Assembly (NCBI RefSeq): GCF_030348825.1
Contig: NZ_JAUCES010000005.1
Location: 1,054,001 to 1,118,000, forward strand
Length of the DNA: 64,000 bases
Source of the DNA: Fictibacillus sp. b24
GTDB lineage: Bacteria; Bacillota; Bacilli; Bacillales; Fictibacillaceae
Reading direction: 5' to 3'
Part shown: positions 17,217 through 26,340 of the stretch, in pieces
How positions within the stretch are numbered: the first letter of the stretch is position 1
Layout of the letters: the number at the start of each line of letters is the position of its first letter
Program-made: the position numbers and the translations under genes
Notes under the pieces: generated by a model
Told to the model about the DNA's origin: nothing
The model's input: only the letters and a program-made list of their open reading frames with translations
Database searches by the model: none

Positions 17217-18297
17217 CCCAGTATATGCTAAAGATTCTGTTGATGCGGTCATTCACGCTGCAAACAGGTTTAAAGAGAAGTATGGAAGAAAGGCCGTTTT
17301 AATGGAAGTATGCGGATCACATACGATGGCCATTGCAAAATCAGGAATAAAAACAAGATTGAAAGATGATGTACAGCTAATTGCTGGACCGGGCTGTCCT
17401 GTGTGTGTAACTGATCAAGAATCCATTGACTCTATGATTCAATTATCACAAGAATCAAACAGAATACTTTGTACTTTCGGAGATATGATGCGTGTGCCTG
17501 GATCTAAATTTTCATTAATGCAAGCAAAGACAGAAGGAAAGGATATCCGGGTAGTTTACTCTCCGTTAGACACTTTGAAAATAGCGGAACAAAATCCTGA
17601 TAAAGAAGTTATCTTTCTAGGGATTGGCTTTGAAACTACGATTCCTATTTTAGCACTAACCATACAAGAGGCAATGACGAAAAGAATAAAAAATTTCTCG
17701 ATTTGGATGACCACTAAATTAGTAGAGCCCGTTTTAAGAAATCTTCTTGAATCTGGACAAGTAAAAGTAGATGGTTTTATTTTACCTGGACAGGTATCGG
17801 TTGTATTAGGTAAAAACAGATTTCTATACTTAGCAAAGGACTACAAAATTCCTGGTGTAATATCAGGATTTGAACCTGTTCAGCTGCTGAGAGGAATCTA
17901 CAGATTGTTAAATCTTTTAATAGATGAAAAAGCAGAGATCATAAATGATTATACGTATGCTGTTAAGGATGAAGGAAATCAGATCGCCCAAAATTTAATC
18001 AATGATTATTTAATGCCTAACGATGAAGGCTGGCGAGGGATAGGAATCATTCCAGAAAGCGGATTAGATTTAAAAGAACAATATGCCAGGTTTGATGCAA
18101 AGAAGAAATTTAATATAACCATTCAAAAGCCTAAAATGACAAAATGCCGTTGCGGTGAAATTATTCGAGGCCTAATCTCTCCAGAAGATTGCAGTTTATT
18201 TAACAAAGGATGTTCTCCAATTAATCCAATAGGACCATGTATGGTCTCTGCAGAAGGCACATGTGCTGCCCATTATCAGTACATGAGGGAGGAATAA
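17191..18297 (+). CDS. hypD: Hydrogenase iron-centre assembly protein HypD
   Basis: The 368-residue scaffold protein has the conserved active-site motif MEVCGSHTMAIAKSG, then GPGCPVCVT and GFETTIP. C-terminal cysteines for the [4Fe-4S] cluster lie in KCRCGEIIRG, CSLFNKGCSP and GPCMVSAEGTCAAHY. It assembles the Fe(CN)2CO unit together with HypC and HypE. The ATG overlaps hypC. Confidence 0.95.
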   Translation: METLNLLSDPVYAKDSVDAVIHAANRFKEKYGRKAVLMEVCGSHTMAIAKSGIKTRLKDDVQLIAGPGCPVCVTDQESIDSMIQLSQESNRILCTFGDMMRVPGSKFSLMQAKTEGKDIRVVYSPLDTLKIAEQNPDKEVIFLGIGFETTIPILALTIQEAMTKRIKNFSIWMTTKLVEPVLRNLLESGQVKVDGFILPGQVSVVLGKNRFLYLAKDYKIPGVISGFEPVQLLRGIYRLLNLLIDEKAEIINDYTYAVKDEGNQIAQNLINDYLMPNDEGWRGIGIIPESGLDLKEQYARFDAKKKFNITIQKPKMTKCRCGEIIRGLISPEDCSLFNKGCSPINPIGPCMVSAEGTCAAHYQYMREE

Positions 18298-18299
18298 AG

Positions 18300-19310
18300 A
18301 TGGCTAAGCGGGTTAGTTTGGCTCACGGAGAAGGCGGAGAATTAACGCATCAATTGATTAATGATGTTTTTATAAAAGCCTTTAACCACAAAGAACAAAC
18401 AAAATTCGATTCTGCATTTATAAATATCACTTCTGAAAGAATGGCTGTTACCACAGATAGCTATGTGGTTAATCCACTCTTTTTTCCTGGAGGGGACATA
18501 GGAAAACTGGCAGTTACCGGTACTATAAATGACTTAGCAGTTAGTGGCGCTATTCCATTAGGAATCACTGCAGGTTTTATTATAGAAGAAGGATTTTTAA
18601 TTTCCGATTTAAGAAAAATTGTTCAAAGCATGGCGATTGAAGCTGAAAAGTCAGGTGTAAAGATTGTTGCAGGTGATACGAAGGTTGTAGAAAAGGGATC
18701 AGCTGACGGGGTATTTATAAATACAACAGGGATTGGAATCATGCATAGAAAAGATCAGCTTAAACCAGAAACCATAAAGACAGGGGATTCAATAATCATA
18801 AGCGGTACGATAGGAGATCATGGGATTGCGATACTAAGTGCTCGTCAAGAGCTTGGTCTACTGACGGATGTTAAAAGTGACTGTGCTGTGTTAACGCATA
18901 TGATTCGAAACTTAATGGACTATTCAGAAGGGATACGAATTATGCGTGATCCAACACGTGGGGGTCTAGCTACTTCTCTAGTTGAATTAAGTGAGGATTT
19001 TGGCTTTACTGCAGAGATTGATGATAGTACGATTCCTATTCGAGATGATGTACATGGTGCATGTGATATTTTAGGGTTCGATCCTCTTTATCTTGCAAAT
19101 GAAGGAAAGATAGTCATGATAGTTGATCCATCGAAGGAAATCGAAATCCTGAATCGGTTAAAAGAATATGAGGCTGGAAGAGATGCTTGTGTGATCGGTA
19201 GGATAGTTGAGTGCAATGATTCTAAAGGGAAAGTATTATTAAAAACACCTCTAGGAACTACAAGGCGTCTTCATCGGCTGTCAGGAATGCTTTTGCCGAG
19301 GATTTGTTGA
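18300..19310 (+). CDS. hypE: Hydrogenase maturation protein HypE
   Basis: The 336-residue protein begins MAKRVSLAHGEGGELTHQL. It has the AIR-synthase-like ATP-binding segments (GGDIGKLAVTGTINDLAVSG; RDPTRGGLATSL) and ends in PRIC, whose terminal Cys accepts the carbamoyl group and is dehydrated to thiocyanate. The ATG at 18300 lies two bases after the hypD stop; the longer frame from 18237 is not supported by a ribosome site. Confidence 0.95.
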   Translation: MAKRVSLAHGEGGELTHQLINDVFIKAFNHKEQTKFDSAFINITSERMAVTTDSYVVNPLFFPGGDIGKLAVTGTINDLAVSGAIPLGITAGFIIEEGFLISDLRKIVQSMAIEAEKSGVKIVAGDTKVVEKGSADGVFINTTGIGIMHRKDQLKPETIKTGDSIIISGTIGDHGIAILSARQELGLLTDVKSDCAVLTHMIRNLMDYSEGIRIMRDPTRGGLATSLVELSEDFGFTAEIDDSTIPIRDDVHGACDILGFDPLYLANEGKIVMIVDPSKEIEILNRLKEYEAGRDACVIGRIVECNDSKGKVLLKTPLGTTRRLHRLSGMLLPRIC

Positions 19311-19366
19311 TTAACTCGGAGCATATGCATAGTATAGTGTGAATATGCTCTGAGGAGAGGATGAAG

Positions 19367-19873
19367 ATGCAAAATATTGAAATGCTAAGACTGCAACTGA
19401 ACAACCTTGTCACACAAGCTCGTTACGATATATATACTCTTTCTTCGACAAACGATTTATCTATGCAAAATCAAATATTACAACGGTTATGGGATTCCAT
19501 ATCAAGTATTCATTTTCTAAGTGAATTATTGGCCAATCAAGCTATGAACTGTACTCAACAAACACTCCAGCCTTATACGAACCACCAGCAGATATCTTCA
19601 GGTTCTGCTTCATCCAATCCAATGAATCCCCAATCCACTTCCCGTATGTTTACTCTTGAGGAATTATCTAAATATGATGGTAAAAACGGAATGCCTGCTT
19701 ATGTAGCTGTAAATGGAATTGTTTACGATGTGACAAATAATAAAGCATGGGCGGCGGCAACTCACTTTGGGCTGCTTGCAGGAAAAGATCTTACTAAAGA
19801 ATTCAGCTCCTGTCATGCCGGACAGCAATCTATTTTAGCAACACTGCCAGTCGTAGGGAGGCTAAGACAATGA
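19367..19873 (+). CDS. Cytochrome b5-like heme-binding domain protein, hydrogenase-associated
   Basis: The 168-residue soluble protein has an N-terminal helical part (about 1-60), a Gln/Ser-rich linker (about 65-93), and a C-terminal cytochrome b5-like domain (FTLEELSKYDGKNGMPAYVA, then VNGIVYDVTNNKAW). Two histidines, in THFG and CHAG, are suitably spaced as candidate axial heme ligands. Its stop overlaps the small-subunit start (ATGA), so translation is coupled to the hydrogenase. I infer that it carries electrons from the small subunit, because no membrane cytochrome b gene is present. An ATG two codons earlier is possible, but spacing to GGAGAGG favours 19367. Confidence 0.8.
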   Translation: MQNIEMLRLQLNNLVTQARYDIYTLSSTNDLSMQNQILQRLWDSISSIHFLSELLANQAMNCTQQTLQPYTNHQQISSGSASSNPMNPQSTSRMFTLEELSKYDGKNGMPAYVAVNGIVYDVTNNKAWAAATHFGLLAGKDLTKEFSSCHAGQQSILATLPVVGRLRQ

Positions 19874-20775
19874 GTCAGCACGTATTACCACCAGAGCCTA
19901 TGACGAATGAAGCGATAGCTTCAAGATTAACAAACTTAGCTAAGAAAAAGATCAGAGATGGTCTAATCAAAAAAAAGAATCTTGTTTATTTAGAACTGAA
20001 TGGCTGTTCAGGGAACATTATCTCTTTATTGAACGGACAAAATCCAGACTTTGAGTACACAATGAATTCTATGGTGAATATCCTCTACAGTAATAGTTTA
20101 ATGGCATCTGAAGGTGAACAGGCTATTCAAAGATTGATGAATGCACTGGATGAAGACTATATTCTTGCAGTTGAAGGAGCAGTTGCCTTAAAAAACAACG
20201 GATTGTACAACATTATTGGGAGCTGGAAAGGGGAACCGTTAACAGGGCTTAAGGCGGCTAAAATGCTCGGAGAAAAAGCTTCACAAATTTTAGCAGTCGG
20301 AGCTTGTGCAACACATGGCGGTGTATCTGCGGCCAAACCGAATTTATCTGAATCAGTGGGCTTGCAAACAATCTTGCCTGAAAAGAAAATGATTAAGCTG
20401 CCCGGCTGTCCTGTACAGCCAGACTGGTTTTTAGGTACATTGGCTCACCTTTTATTGTACGGAGAACCAGAGACGGATAACCTTGGGCGGCCATTGATGT
20501 TTTACAGTACGCTCATACACGACCGCTGTCCGAGAAGGCCATTCTTTGATAGAGGAATTTTCGCTGAAAAGTTAGGAGACAAAACTTGTTTGTTTAAACT
20601 TGGCTGCAGAGGACCCGTAACTAGGATTGATTGTCCGACCAGACAGTGGAATGGTCATGTGAACTGGCCGATAGGAGCTAACACACCGTGTATCGGATGT
20701 GCACAGTTCGGTTTTCCTGATGCCATGGCTCCTTTCATAAGTTACGATACGACAAGGGTGGTGAAGAATGAGTAA
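19870..20775 (+). CDS. [NiFe] hydrogenase small subunit
   Basis: This 301-residue iron-sulfur subunit has no Tat signal, so it should be cytoplasmic or on the inner face of the membrane. Cluster ligands: proximal Cys46 (NGCSGN), Cys146 (VGACATHGG) and Cys180 (LPGCPVQPDW); distal His217, Cys220, Cys240 and Cys246 (IHDRCPRR, CLFKLGC); medial Cys255, Cys274 and Cys277, with Pro267 as in [3Fe-4S] types. The usual second Cys of the proximal CxxC is Asn49, as in some cyanobacterial-type (group 2a) uptake enzymes. The distal half looks more like group 1. The subgroup cannot be settled by eye. Confidence 0.92.
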   Translation: MSQHVLPPEPMTNEAIASRLTNLAKKKIRDGLIKKKNLVYLELNGCSGNIISLLNGQNPDFEYTMNSMVNILYSNSLMASEGEQAIQRLMNALDEDYILAVEGAVALKNNGLYNIIGSWKGEPLTGLKAAKMLGEKASQILAVGACATHGGVSAAKPNLSESVGLQTILPEKKMIKLPGCPVQPDWFLGTLAHLLLYGEPETDNLGRPLMFYSTLIHDRCPRRPFFDRGIFAEKLGDKTCLFKLGCRGPVTRIDCPTRQWNGHVNWPIGANTPCIGCAQFGFPDAMAPFISYDTTRVVKNE

Positions 20776-22174
20776 AAGAGTGGTAATCAACCCTTTAACA
20801 CGAATAAGCGGTTTTATGGAGATCGATGTCATTATTGATCAAGGCAGAGTTGTTGATGCGAAAACAAAAGGGAATCTATTTAGAGGTTTTGAACAAATGC
20901 TAGTAGGCAGAAGTCCTTTTGACGCCGTATATTTTACACAGCGTATTTGTGGAATTTGCTCAGCTGCTCATTCAATAGCATCTTCTGCTGCGTTGGAAGA
21001 TGCATTAAAGATCGAACCTAGTGAGCAAGGAAGGTATCTTCGTGATATTATTCATTGCTGCGAATTCCTTCAAAATCATATACGTCATTTTTATCAATAC
21101 ACAGTCCCAGATTACGTGAAGATAGATCAGAATACACTTTTTCAGTCAGATCATACAGATTATAGATTGCCACGGAAAATTAATGACAGAATATCTAAGC
21201 ATTATTTTGATTCGCTCGCGATAAGCAGGTCAGCTCACCAGATGCTTGCTGTACTAGGCGGGAAAGCACCTCATAATCATGGTGTATTTATTGGAGGAAT
21301 TACAACTCAGGCTACTGCTGAAAAAGTAGTGCATATTGATTCGATATTGCAGCAGATCATGATTTTTATAGAAGAAAAAATGTTACCTGATGTTTATGAT
21401 ATTGCTCACTATTATTCAGATTATTACCGTTTAGGCGGTGGGTATGGAAATCTGCTAACGTATGGAGCATTTTATGATTACAAAGATTTAGGAACTTTAT
21501 ATGTAGACCCACTTGTTTCGTCTACGGCTAAAGTGCAAGTTTTTGATGAGAGAAAAATTCAGGAAAAAATAGACTATTCATGGTATGAATCTTCAAAAAC
21601 CACCTATAAACCAGACCAGGTTATGCCTGATCCTGATATGAATAAGAAGAAGGGATATTCCTGGGTTAAAGCACCTAGATATGATGGTTTGCCTTATGAA
21701 GTCGGTCCGTTAGCTCGTTTAATATTAAGTGGAGAGTATGAGATGGGAATATCCGCGATGGACCGGACAATTGCAAGAGCACTTGAAACAAAAAAGATTG
21801 CCGAAATTATGAAAAGATTATTAACAGAAATCGTTCCAAATATTGATACACAGCAAAAATATGAGCTGCCTGAAAATGCAGAGGGCAGAGGTTTAGTTGA
21901 TACAACTAGAGGTGCATTAGGGCATTGGCTTAAAATACAAAACAAAAAACTTTCATTCTATCAGATTATTACCCCTTCTACTTGGGATTTTTCAACCCGT
22001 GATGATCAAGGAAACAGGGGAGTAGCTGAAGAAGCATTGATTGGAACCCCGATTCAGAACCCTGAACAACCGGCTGAGATAGGAAGAATTCTCAGATCAT
22101 TCGATCCATGTATGTCATGTGCTACACATGTTTACACACCAGGAAAACAAATGAAAACAATTAAGGTGTTTTAA
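20768..22174 (+). CDS. [NiFe] hydrogenase large subunit
   Basis: The 468-residue catalytic subunit carries the N-terminal L1 motif RICGICSAAH (Cys61, Cys64) and the C-terminal L2 motif DPCMSCATH (Cys448, Cys451). These four cysteines bind the Ni-Fe centre. Cleavage after His454 would remove a 14-residue tail (VYTPGKQMKTIKVF) during maturation, which fits the protease gene next door. The start overlaps the small subunit by eight bases. Length is somewhat short compared with the ~570-600 of many group 1 enzymes. Confidence 0.93.
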   Translation: MSKRVVINPLTRISGFMEIDVIIDQGRVVDAKTKGNLFRGFEQMLVGRSPFDAVYFTQRICGICSAAHSIASSAALEDALKIEPSEQGRYLRDIIHCCEFLQNHIRHFYQYTVPDYVKIDQNTLFQSDHTDYRLPRKINDRISKHYFDSLAISRSAHQMLAVLGGKAPHNHGVFIGGITTQATAEKVVHIDSILQQIMIFIEEKMLPDVYDIAHYYSDYYRLGGGYGNLLTYGAFYDYKDLGTLYVDPLVSSTAKVQVFDERKIQEKIDYSWYESSKTTYKPDQVMPDPDMNKKKGYSWVKAPRYDGLPYEVGPLARLILSGEYEMGISAMDRTIARALETKKIAEIMKRLLTEIVPNIDTQQKYELPENAEGRGLVDTTRGALGHWLKIQNKKLSFYQIITPSTWDFSTRDDQGNRGVAEEALIGTPIQNPEQPAEIGRILRSFDPCMSCATHVYTPGKQMKTIKVF

Positions 22175-22635
22175 TGGAAAAGATACTTATTTTGGGCATA
22201 GGCAATCAACTAATGATGGATGATGGCTTAGGTATTTATATCGTTGAAGAGCTTCAAAAAACCTTTGCGTTACAAGGTGTGACATACGTTTCTGGTGAAT
22301 CAGACATTGATTTTTGCATCGGGCAAATTGAAGATGCAACAAATGTCATTATTATTGATGCAGCAGTATCAGGAACCAATCCTGGACAAGTATCAACATA
22401 CCCAATAGCTGATTTGCATCAACAGCAATCTTTGGATATTTCACCGCATAATATTCATTTATTTCAAGTCTTATATCAACAAAGAAATAGGTTAAGAGGG
22501 TACTTAATAGGAATTGAACCTTTTGAAGTGAAATTTCATATCGGACTTAGCGAACGAATGATTTACGAATGGGACTATGTAATAGCCGAAGTGAAAAAAA
22601 TATTGAATAACTTAATTGAAGACTTTAAAAGATGA
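22174..22635 (+). CDS. Hydrogenase maturation endopeptidase
   Basis: The 153-residue protease of the HyaD/HycI family begins ILGIGNQLMMDDGLGIYIVE, with the nickel-sensing acidic residues of the family (Asp in MDDGLG and Asp in IIDAAVSG) and a central SPHNIHLFQVL. It removes the C-terminal tail of the large subunit after nickel insertion. It overlaps the large-subunit stop by one base (TAATG) and ends the operon at a hairpin. Confidence 0.92.
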   Translation: MEKILILGIGNQLMMDDGLGIYIVEELQKTFALQGVTYVSGESDIDFCIGQIEDATNVIIIDAAVSGTNPGQVSTYPIADLHQQQSLDISPHNIHLFQVLYQQRNRLRGYLIGIEPFEVKFHIGLSERMIYEWDYVIAEVKKILNNLIEDFKR

Positions 22636-22655
22636 TCTTATAGGTCATCTTTTTT
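22628..22655 (+). terminator. Terminator of the hydrogenase operon
   Basis: The arms AAGATGA and TCATCTT, followed by T's, overlap the stop codon of the protease gene. Confidence 0.75.
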
Positions 22656-22784
22656 CTTATGTACATTAGTACCTATTAAAAAATCTTTTAAAATACTACT
22701 TTCTGTGTAGGGGTTCATAGTAAAGAATATGTGTTTTTCAGGAATGACTAGCTTTCTATTTATTATTTGAATATTATGATAATT

Positions 22785-22808
22785 AAATGAATGGCTGCTC
22801 ATTCATTT
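22785..22808. promoter_or_regulatory. Perfect inverted repeat, candidate TetR-family operator
   Basis: AAATGAATG, six bases, then CATTCATTT form a perfect nine-base inverted repeat 32 bases upstream of yhgE. TGAATGA-type palindromes are typical TetR-family operators in Bacillus. Confidence 0.6.
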
Positions 22809-22840
22809 TAAAGTCATACATACATTTGGAGGGAATCTGA

Positions 22841-24976
22841 ATGAATATAGGAAAGTTGCTTTCTGTTGAATTTGCAAAACTAGCTGCTAATAAAGCTATA
22901 TTATTTTCTATTATTGCAGCATTGCTCGTTCCGGTCGTTTATGGCGGCATTCTTTTATCTGCAACTTGGGGACCTTATGATCATCTCTCTAACTTGCCCG
23001 TTGCCGTTGTTAATAATGACAAAGGTGCCATAGCAGGCGATCAAGCCATTCATGTGGGCGAGGATCTAGTTGCCAATATGAAAAAAGGGAAAGATTTAGG
23101 TTGGAAATTTGTAGATTCAACCGAAGCTATGAAAGGACTTCAGAAAAATGACTATTATATGGCCATTATTATCCCAGAAGATTTTTCTGAAAGGGTAACA
23201 ACAGTATTAGATCCTAATCCTAAAAAGCTCGAGTTAGAGTATATTCAAAATGAAGGGCTGAACTTTTTAGCTTCAAAAGTGACAGAAACAGCTACCCAAA
23301 GAATGCGTGAAAAATTAGCTGATACGATTACTCAAAAATACGTAACAAACATGTTTGCCAGTTTAGGAGAAGTCTCAGAAGGTTTTGGGAAAGCGGCGGA
23401 CGGATCTTCACAGCTTTCGGATGGAACAAACCAGTTGCATAAGGGCACAAACGAGTTAGCAGCATCTGTAACTTCTAAACAATCTGATATTACAAAGCTT
23501 GCGAATGGAACAAAAGAGCTTAAAAGCGGGACAGGACTCTTACTTCAGAGTTTGAATGGAAAATCAGGTGATATTCATAAATTAGCTCAAGGCTCAGAGC
23601 AGCTTCATGGAGGATTAGTTACCTTATCAAATGGTTCTTCCCAACTTTTAGATGGTTTAGAAAAAGCTGAAGCAGGAAGTGAGGAACTGAAGACGGGTGT
23701 TGTCGAGAAATTGGTACCAGGAAGCAGAAAAGTCGCAGATGGTACAGGCCGCCTTAAAGATGGATCTGCAAAACTGGCAGCTGGTGCAGAACGGTTAGTT
23801 GCAGGGTTAGAAGAATATAAAAAAGCTAATCCAACCGTTAATATTGGACCTTATTATCAACAAATCCTAGATGGAGCGAATGAAATTTCAAGTGGATTAA
23901 ATAATTTATCAACCAAATCAGTAGCTTTAAATGAAGGAGCGGTGTCGGTCGCGGATGGTATCGCTTACAAAGTAGCGCCTGGTACAGTGGCTTTAAATGA
24001 TGGACTGAACCAGCTGGTAGCAGGACAAACCAAACTCCATCAAGGAGCGGGGAAGCTTGAGGCAGGCGCCAAACAGATTTCAGATGGCAACGCTGCGGTT
24101 GATAAAGGTTGGAATGAACTAATATCAGGTGTTACAAGATTAGATTCTGGAGCAGCAAAGATCTCAGATGGAAACAGCAAAGTGGATGAAGGGTGGCGAA
24201 AACTATCACAAGGGGCAGCTAAGTTAAATGACGGTGCAGGTAAATTGAATGAAGGAAGTAAAAAACTTACTTCTGGTCTGAAGTCAGGTGCTAAGAAAAC
24301 GGGAAATTTGAACACAGAGAACGATAATATTAATATGTTTTCATCACCAGTGAAGCTAAAAAGTAAAAAAGTGAATGAATACGAACACTATCGAGATTCA
24401 ACGGCTCCATACGTCATTACACTTGGATTATTTGTTGGGATTTTAATCATGTCACTGTTCATTAACTTTAAAAGACCACACGCCATTTCAAGTTTCAGCT
24501 GGTTTCTAGTCAAGTTTATTCATTTAGTATCATTGGCTATTGTTCAAACGATACTATTGCTGATCTTAGTGTTATTTGTTTTAAAAGTGAACGTGAGTAA
24601 TCCCGGCGGCTTAATTTTATTTTCACTGATTGTCAGCATTACTTTTTCTTCAATTGTATTATTTTTAGCTGCACTCGGTGGAAATGCCGGTCGATTTATC
24701 GCATTAGGTTTGGTCATCATGCAGCTCTCTATAACAGGTGCTAACCTGCCTGTTGAAATGCTGCCTGAAAACTTAAGAAATATAAGCGAATACTTGCCTT
24801 TTACTTATTCAATCGCAGGGTTTAAGTCAGTTATTACGTTAAATGATTTTGATGCTGCCGTGTACAATATAACGATAGTACTGACGTTCTTTACTACTTT
24901 TACAGGATTAGCTTTTGTTGTATTTAACTTTAAAAAGGATAGAGTAAAAGATTCTAACAGGGAAGTGACTGCATAA
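22841..24976 (+). CDS. yhgE: YhgE/Pip domain membrane protein
   Basis: The 711-residue protein has one N-terminal helix (about 18-42) and an extracellular domain with the Pip motif LPVAVVNNDKGA. Residues ~180-480 contain many SxGxxxLxDG-type helical repeats (for example SDGTNQLHKGTNELAAS), and the C-terminus has six predicted helices. YhgE/Pip proteins include a lactococcal phage receptor and relatives of ABC-2 and type VII secretion components. The ATG follows GGAGGG. A nine-base inverted repeat upstream suggests control by a TetR repressor, but no TetR gene is adjacent. Confidence 0.85.
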   Translation: MNIGKLLSVEFAKLAANKAILFSIIAALLVPVVYGGILLSATWGPYDHLSNLPVAVVNNDKGAIAGDQAIHVGEDLVANMKKGKDLGWKFVDSTEAMKGLQKNDYYMAIIIPEDFSERVTTVLDPNPKKLELEYIQNEGLNFLASKVTETATQRMREKLADTITQKYVTNMFASLGEVSEGFGKAADGSSQLSDGTNQLHKGTNELAASVTSKQSDITKLANGTKELKSGTGLLLQSLNGKSGDIHKLAQGSEQLHGGLVTLSNGSSQLLDGLEKAEAGSEELKTGVVEKLVPGSRKVADGTGRLKDGSAKLAAGAERLVAGLEEYKKANPTVNIGPYYQQILDGANEISSGLNNLSTKSVALNEGAVSVADGIAYKVAPGTVALNDGLNQLVAGQTKLHQGAGKLEAGAKQISDGNAAVDKGWNELISGVTRLDSGAAKISDGNSKVDEGWRKLSQGAAKLNDGAGKLNEGSKKLTSGLKSGAKKTGNLNTENDNINMFSSPVKLKSKKVNEYEHYRDSTAPYVITLGLFVGILIMSLFINFKRPHAISSFSWFLVKFIHLVSLAIVQTILLLILVLFVLKVNVSNPGGLILFSLIVSITFSSIVLFLAALGGNAGRFIALGLVIMQLSITGANLPVEMLPENLRNISEYLPFTYSIAGFKSVITLNDFDAAVYNITIVLTFFTTFTGLAFVVFNFKKDRVKDSNREVTA

Positions 24977-24993
24977 AGATTAAAGAAAAAAGA

Positions 24994-25032
24994 AAACTGC
25001 TCTAAAAAGATAACCTTTTAGAGCAGTTTTTT
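24994..25032. terminator. Bidirectional terminator
   Basis: The arms AAACTGCTCTAAAA and TTTTAGAGCAGTTT are followed by T's. It separates convergent yhgE and the MFS gene. Confidence 0.85.
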
Positions 25033-26304
25033 CTATGCGCTGATTGTATGTGAAGAATCGACTTTCGGTTCTGGTACAAACATAAGGATCGTCATGCCGA
25101 TGATGAATAGAATAACCAGGCTGAACACCGCACTTGATGAGTTTCCAGTAACCTGCGCTGTAACGGCAATTAACAATGGCCCCATTATGGAAGCAAACTT
25201 ACCGAAAATGTTATAAAAACCAAAGAATTCATTCGAATTTTCTTTTGGTACTAGTTTTGCAAAATAAGCACGGCTCAATGCCTGAATACCACCTTGTGAG
25301 GTAGCAACGAGCATAGCTAATATCCAAAAATCTAACGTCGTTTCAAGGAAATACGCATAAATACAAACTATAATGTAAACCGCGATTCCTACGTAAAGCA
25401 TTTTCTTACCCGTAAACTTTTCTGCTAATCTTCCGTATAAAATGGCAAAAGGGGCTGCAACCACTTGGGTGACAAAAAGGATTATTAATAAGTTGGTAGA
25501 ACTGATCCCTAAATCTGAGCCATATGCTGTGGACATCGTAATAATCGTTCCCACTCCATCGATATAAAAGAAATAAGCAAGTAAAAATAAAAACAAAGCA
25601 CGGTATTTTTGAATTTCTTTTATCGTTTTCCCTAATCGTTTAAAGCTATTAAGAACGGGTTTTGGTTCACGTTCAATACCGTATTTTTGGTAGACGTTTT
25701 TCAGCATAGGAATCGTAAAAATCCCCCACCATACTGCGGTGATCAAAAATGCAATTTTACTAGCAAATGTTGTTGAGATCGGAAGCACTTCATTTTGAGA
25801 TAATACAATAATAGCGATGCTGATTAAAAAAGGAATTGTACTTCCGATATATCCTAAACCGAACCCTCTTGACGAAACTCTGTTCATTCTTTCCTCAGTG
25901 GTTACATCCGTAATAAAGGCATCATAAAAGACGTTTGATCCGCTAGAACCTATTGCAGTTAAGGTATAACAGACTAGTAAAAGCAGCCATTGATCACTTG
26001 GAACAAAGGCCAAGGAAGCAGTAGATATAAGACCGAGTACAAAAAAGAAGGTAAAGAACTTTTTCTTAAGTCCTCTATAATCAGCAATTGTTCCGAGTAC
26101 TGGACTGAGCATCGCTAAAATAAAAGTTGCGATGGCAATCGTATAACCTAGATATGCCGTTGAATCAGATGGACTTACTCCAGCTTTCGTAGCAGCCGCT
26201 TTAAAGAATAAAGGAAATACAGCAGTCGAGATAATAATAGAGTAAGCGGAATTTGCCCAATCATAATACATCCAGCTGTTTTCTTCTTTCGTAAACCGTT
26301 TCAT
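25033..26304 (-). CDS. MFS transporter, UMF1/Atg22-like
   Basis: The 423-residue protein has 12 predicted helices. It begins KEENSWMYYDWANSAYSII, the signature of the UMF1 (Atg22-like) MFS subfamily. The loop between helices 2 and 3 reads GTIADYRGLKKKFF. Fungal members export vacuolar amino acids; bacterial substrates are unknown. The ATG follows AAAGGAC. The phosphodiesterase-family gene lies 36 bases upstream on the same strand and may be co-transcribed. Confidence 0.85.
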   Translation of the reverse strand: MKRFTKEENSWMYYDWANSAYSIIISTAVFPLFFKAAATKAGVSPSDSTAYLGYTIAIATFILAMLSPVLGTIADYRGLKKKFFTFFFVLGLISTASLAFVPSDQWLLLLVCYTLTAIGSSGSNVFYDAFITDVTTEERMNRVSSRGFGLGYIGSTIPFLISIAIIVLSQNEVLPISTTFASKIAFLITAVWWGIFTIPMLKNVYQKYGIEREPKPVLNSFKRLGKTIKEIQKYRALFLFLLAYFFYIDGVGTIITMSTAYGSDLGISSTNLLIILFVTQVVAAPFAILYGRLAEKFTGKKMLYVGIAVYIIVCIYAYFLETTLDFWILAMLVATSQGGIQALSRAYFAKLVPKENSNEFFGFYNIFGKFASIMGPLLIAVTAQVTGNSSSAVFSLVILFIIGMTILMFVPEPKVDSSHTISA

Positions 26305-26340
26305 AGGTTTTTTGTCCTTTCTATTGCAAATTTCACAAGA

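Noticed and set aside
10191-22635. Formate hydrogenlyase made of the FNT channel and hydrogenase
   Set aside because: There is no formate dehydrogenase and no group-4 membrane hydrogenase subunits, and unrelated genes lie between.
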